Origin: Desulfobacterales bacterium
GTDB taxonomy: Bacteria; Desulfobacterota; Desulfobacteria; Desulfobacterales; DAOWNP01
DNA: 6,631 nt
Reading direction: 5' to 3'
NCBI GenBank assembly: GCA_030149595.1
Contig: JASFBI010000107.1
Span: forward strand, 1-6,631
This document shows positions 5,510 through 6,631 of the stretch, piece after piece; the first letter of the stretch is position 1; each line of letters opens with the position of its first letter. The notes beneath the pieces were generated by a model. It did no database searches. It saw nothing but the letters and a program-made list of their open reading frames with translations, and had not been told where the DNA came from. A program made the position numbers and the translations under genes.

Positions 5510-6412
5510 ATGTCTTCAAAAATAAAAGTATTAATGGTAGATGATGAAGAGAGATTTCGTGAAACAACAGCAAAGCTCCTGAATAAAAAAGGTTTTATAA
5601 CCACCATTGCTCAAAGCGGTGAAGAAGCAATTAGTATAATAAAGAAAGAATCTTTAGATGTTGTAATCTTAGATATCAAAATGGATGGAATAGATGGCCT
5701 TAAAGCTTTATCTGAAATCAAAAAAATTGATCCTGATATTCAGGTAATAATGCTTACAGGACATGGCAATATGCTTTCTGCGAACCAGGCGCTTGTTAAT
5801 GAGGCATTTGATTACCTTAATAAGCCATGTGATATTGATATTCTTGCACTGAAAATTAATGATGCTTTTACATTAAAAAACCTTGGAATAAAACAAAAAG
5901 ACAAAAAAGTTCAGGATATTATGCTTCATATTGATGATTATACGACAGTCTCTGTTGATGCAACTATTAAAGAAGCTGTGAGAAAGCTTATGGAATCTTT
6001 TAAAGGATCTGTTATCAGTGACAAAATTATGAAAACAGGGCATAGATCATTACTTGTTTTTGATAGTAAAGAAAATATTGTTGGTCTTTTAAGTATCAAT
6101 GATATGATTCGGGCTGTAAGACCTGCCTATCTTTCAGCTCCAAAACCATCTACAGCAGATAGTGTTCAATATTCTCCCATATTCTGGGATGGACTTTTTT
6201 TTACTCAGGCAAAAGTTCTTGCTGATAAAAAAGTAAGTGAACTTATGTCAGATGCCCCCCCTACAATTGAGAATGACACTAATCTTATGGAGGTAGCTGA
6301 TTCTATGCATAAAAACCAGTTACGACGACTTCTTGTTACAGATAAAAACAGAGTGATAGGTATTGTAAGAGAGCAGGAGGTTTTTTTTGAGATAACTAAT
6401 ATTATTTTATAG
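5510..6412 (+). CDS. Response regulator with C-terminal CBS-domain pair, RR3
   Basis: 300 residues from the ATG. The receiver (about 4-122) has D11/D12, phospho-acceptor D55, T83 and K105 (DYLNKPCD). The usual MPGMDG after the phospho-Asp reads MDGIDG, with Asp59 in place of the conserved Pro. Two CBS motifs follow. CBS1 (about 134-203) starts VQDIML and ends IVGLLSINDMIRAV, with about 13 extra residues near 163-176. CBS2 (about 241-297) starts VSELMSDAPPTI and ends RVIGIVREQEVFFEI. The linker between them (204-240) contains SPIFWDGLFF. CBS pairs typically bind adenine nucleotides or S-adenosyl compounds, so this protein could join phosphorylation state to energy status. It has no DNA-binding domain. 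HK2 is the likely phosphodonor, with or without the sensor whose remnant may precede this gene. Confidence 0.95.
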   Translation: MSSKIKVLMVDDEERFRETTAKLLNKKGFITTIAQSGEEAISIIKKESLDVVILDIKMDGIDGLKALSEIKKIDPDIQVIMLTGHGNMLSANQALVNEAFDYLNKPCDIDILALKINDAFTLKNLGIKQKDKKVQDIMLHIDDYTTVSVDATIKEAVRKLMESFKGSVISDKIMKTGHRSLLVFDSKENIVGLLSINDMIRAVRPAYLSAPKPSTADSVQYSPIFWDGLFFTQAKVLADKKVSELMSDAPPTIENDTNLMEVADSMHKNQLRRLLVTDKNRVIGIVREQEVFFEITNIIL

Positions 6413-6413
6413 A

Positions 6414-6427
6414 TTTTTAGCTAAAAA
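6414..6427 (+). repeat. Perfect A/T palindrome after RR3
   Basis: TTTTTAGCTAAAAA begins one base after the RR3 stop codon. It could be a weak transcription-end element or an operator, but with a four-base AGCT centre and only A-T pairs it is a poor RNA hairpin. Confidence 0.3.
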
Positions 6428-6463
6428 ACTTTACTGCATAAGCTGTCAAAATATTCTAAGTAA

Positions 6464-6489
6464 CTAAATTATTTCCCCTGATAATTTAG
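6464..6489 (+). repeat. Nine-bp inverted repeat with C-rich loop
   Basis: CTAAATTAT (6464-6472) and ATAATTTAG (6481-6489) form a perfect 9-bp stem around the loop TTCCCCTG. Skipping the AG at 6490-6491 allows three more pairs (TAA 6461-6463 with TTA 6492-6494). It is a candidate operator for the downstream gene or an mRNA 3' structure of RR3. The tail after it is only mildly T-rich, so it is not a clear terminator. Confidence 0.5.
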
Positions 6490-6544
6490 AGTTATTTATA
6501 GGATTGGTCTCAGCTGTGGTTGTAGGGAACGCTATGTAATGGAA

Positions 6545-6566
6545 AAAACACTTTTTGAAAAGTTTT
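6545..6566 (+). terminator. Weak candidate terminator hairpin before the last gene
   Basis: AAAA (6545-6548) and CTTT (6551-6554) pair with AAAG (6559-6562) and TTTT (6563-6566), with a CA bulge and the loop TTGA. The + strand stem runs into TTTTG. On the - strand it is followed by more T residues (complement of the A-run from 6543). A further T-run lies at 6578-6583. The stem has a single G-C pair, so termination on either strand is uncertain. If it works on the + strand it would separate RR3 from the gene at 6605. Confidence 0.3.
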
Positions 6567-6590
6567 GATGTAAACTCTTTTTTATAGAAA

Positions 6591-6597
6591 AGGGAGA
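6591..6597 (+). promoter_or_regulatory. Ribosome binding site for the gene at the right edge
   Basis: AGGGAGA lies seven bases before the ATG at 6605. Good sequence and spacing make that start codon believable although only nine codons are visible. Confidence 0.7.
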
Positions 6598-6604
6598 ATA
6601 AAAA

Positions 6605-6631
6605 ATGGCAAAAAAAAAGAAAAAACTAACC
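6605..6631 (+). CDS. Start of an unidentified protein, cut by the right edge
   Basis: Nine codons are visible, reading MAKKKKKLT. The lysine-rich start would suit a membrane protein with a positive cytoplasmic N-terminus or a nucleic-acid-binding protein, but this is too little to identify a family. The start is supported by a good ribosome site. It is separated from RR3 by 192 bases with several inverted repeats, so it may be a separate transcription unit or the output gene of this signalling cluster. Confidence 0.65.

Overview
The window is an AT-rich stretch of bacterial chromosome devoted almost entirely to two-component signalling, with every gene on the + strand. The strongly A/T-biased codon use, the type of dCache sensor histidine kinase, the short receiver proteins ending in an MKSPREIL-like tail, and a receiver fused to a CBS pair together suggest an AT-rich Desulfobacterota (sulfate-reducer-like) genome. 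This is inference from family resemblance; no rRNA or other taxonomic marker is present.

Layout. Bases 1-1126 hold the 3' part of a membrane histidine kinase (HK1), open to the left edge. Four bases later comes an NtrC-type sigma-54 activator (RR1, 1131-2576, TTG start). These two form a classic sensor/enhancer-binding-protein pair. A 389-base gap (2577-2965) follows. It holds a near-consensus sigma-54 (-24/-12) promoter at 2849-2864, placed to transcribe the next gene. That gene is a dCache histidine kinase (HK2, 2966-4642). After a 249-base gap full of hairpins come a stand-alone receiver (RR2, 4892-5344), a 29-codon reading frame that looks like the broken-off N-terminus of a membrane sensor (5363-5452), a receiver-CBS-CBS protein (RR3, 5510-6412), a 192-base gap with several inverted repeats, and the first nine codons of another gene (from 6605).

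How they may work together. HK1 probably phosphorylates RR1, which would activate sigma-54 RNA polymerase. The sigma-54 promoter immediately downstream makes HK2 and the receivers behind it the obvious candidate regulon, giving a two-tier cascade (HK1 -> RR1 -> transcription of HK2-RR2-RR3). RR2 and RR3 have no DNA-binding output. They would act through protein contacts, or in RR3 by coupling phosphorylation to ligand binding (typically adenine nucleotides) by the CBS pair. The cut-off gene at the right edge may be the effector, but nine codons do not identify it.

The points most worth checking are the sigma-54 promoter between the two signalling modules, the apparent relic of a third sensor between RR2 and RR3, and the HK2-RR2 gap. 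That gap can fold in two mutually exclusive ways, and its hairpins read as intrinsic terminators on the - strand. No tRNA, rRNA, CRISPR array, complete mobile element or credible minus-strand gene was found.
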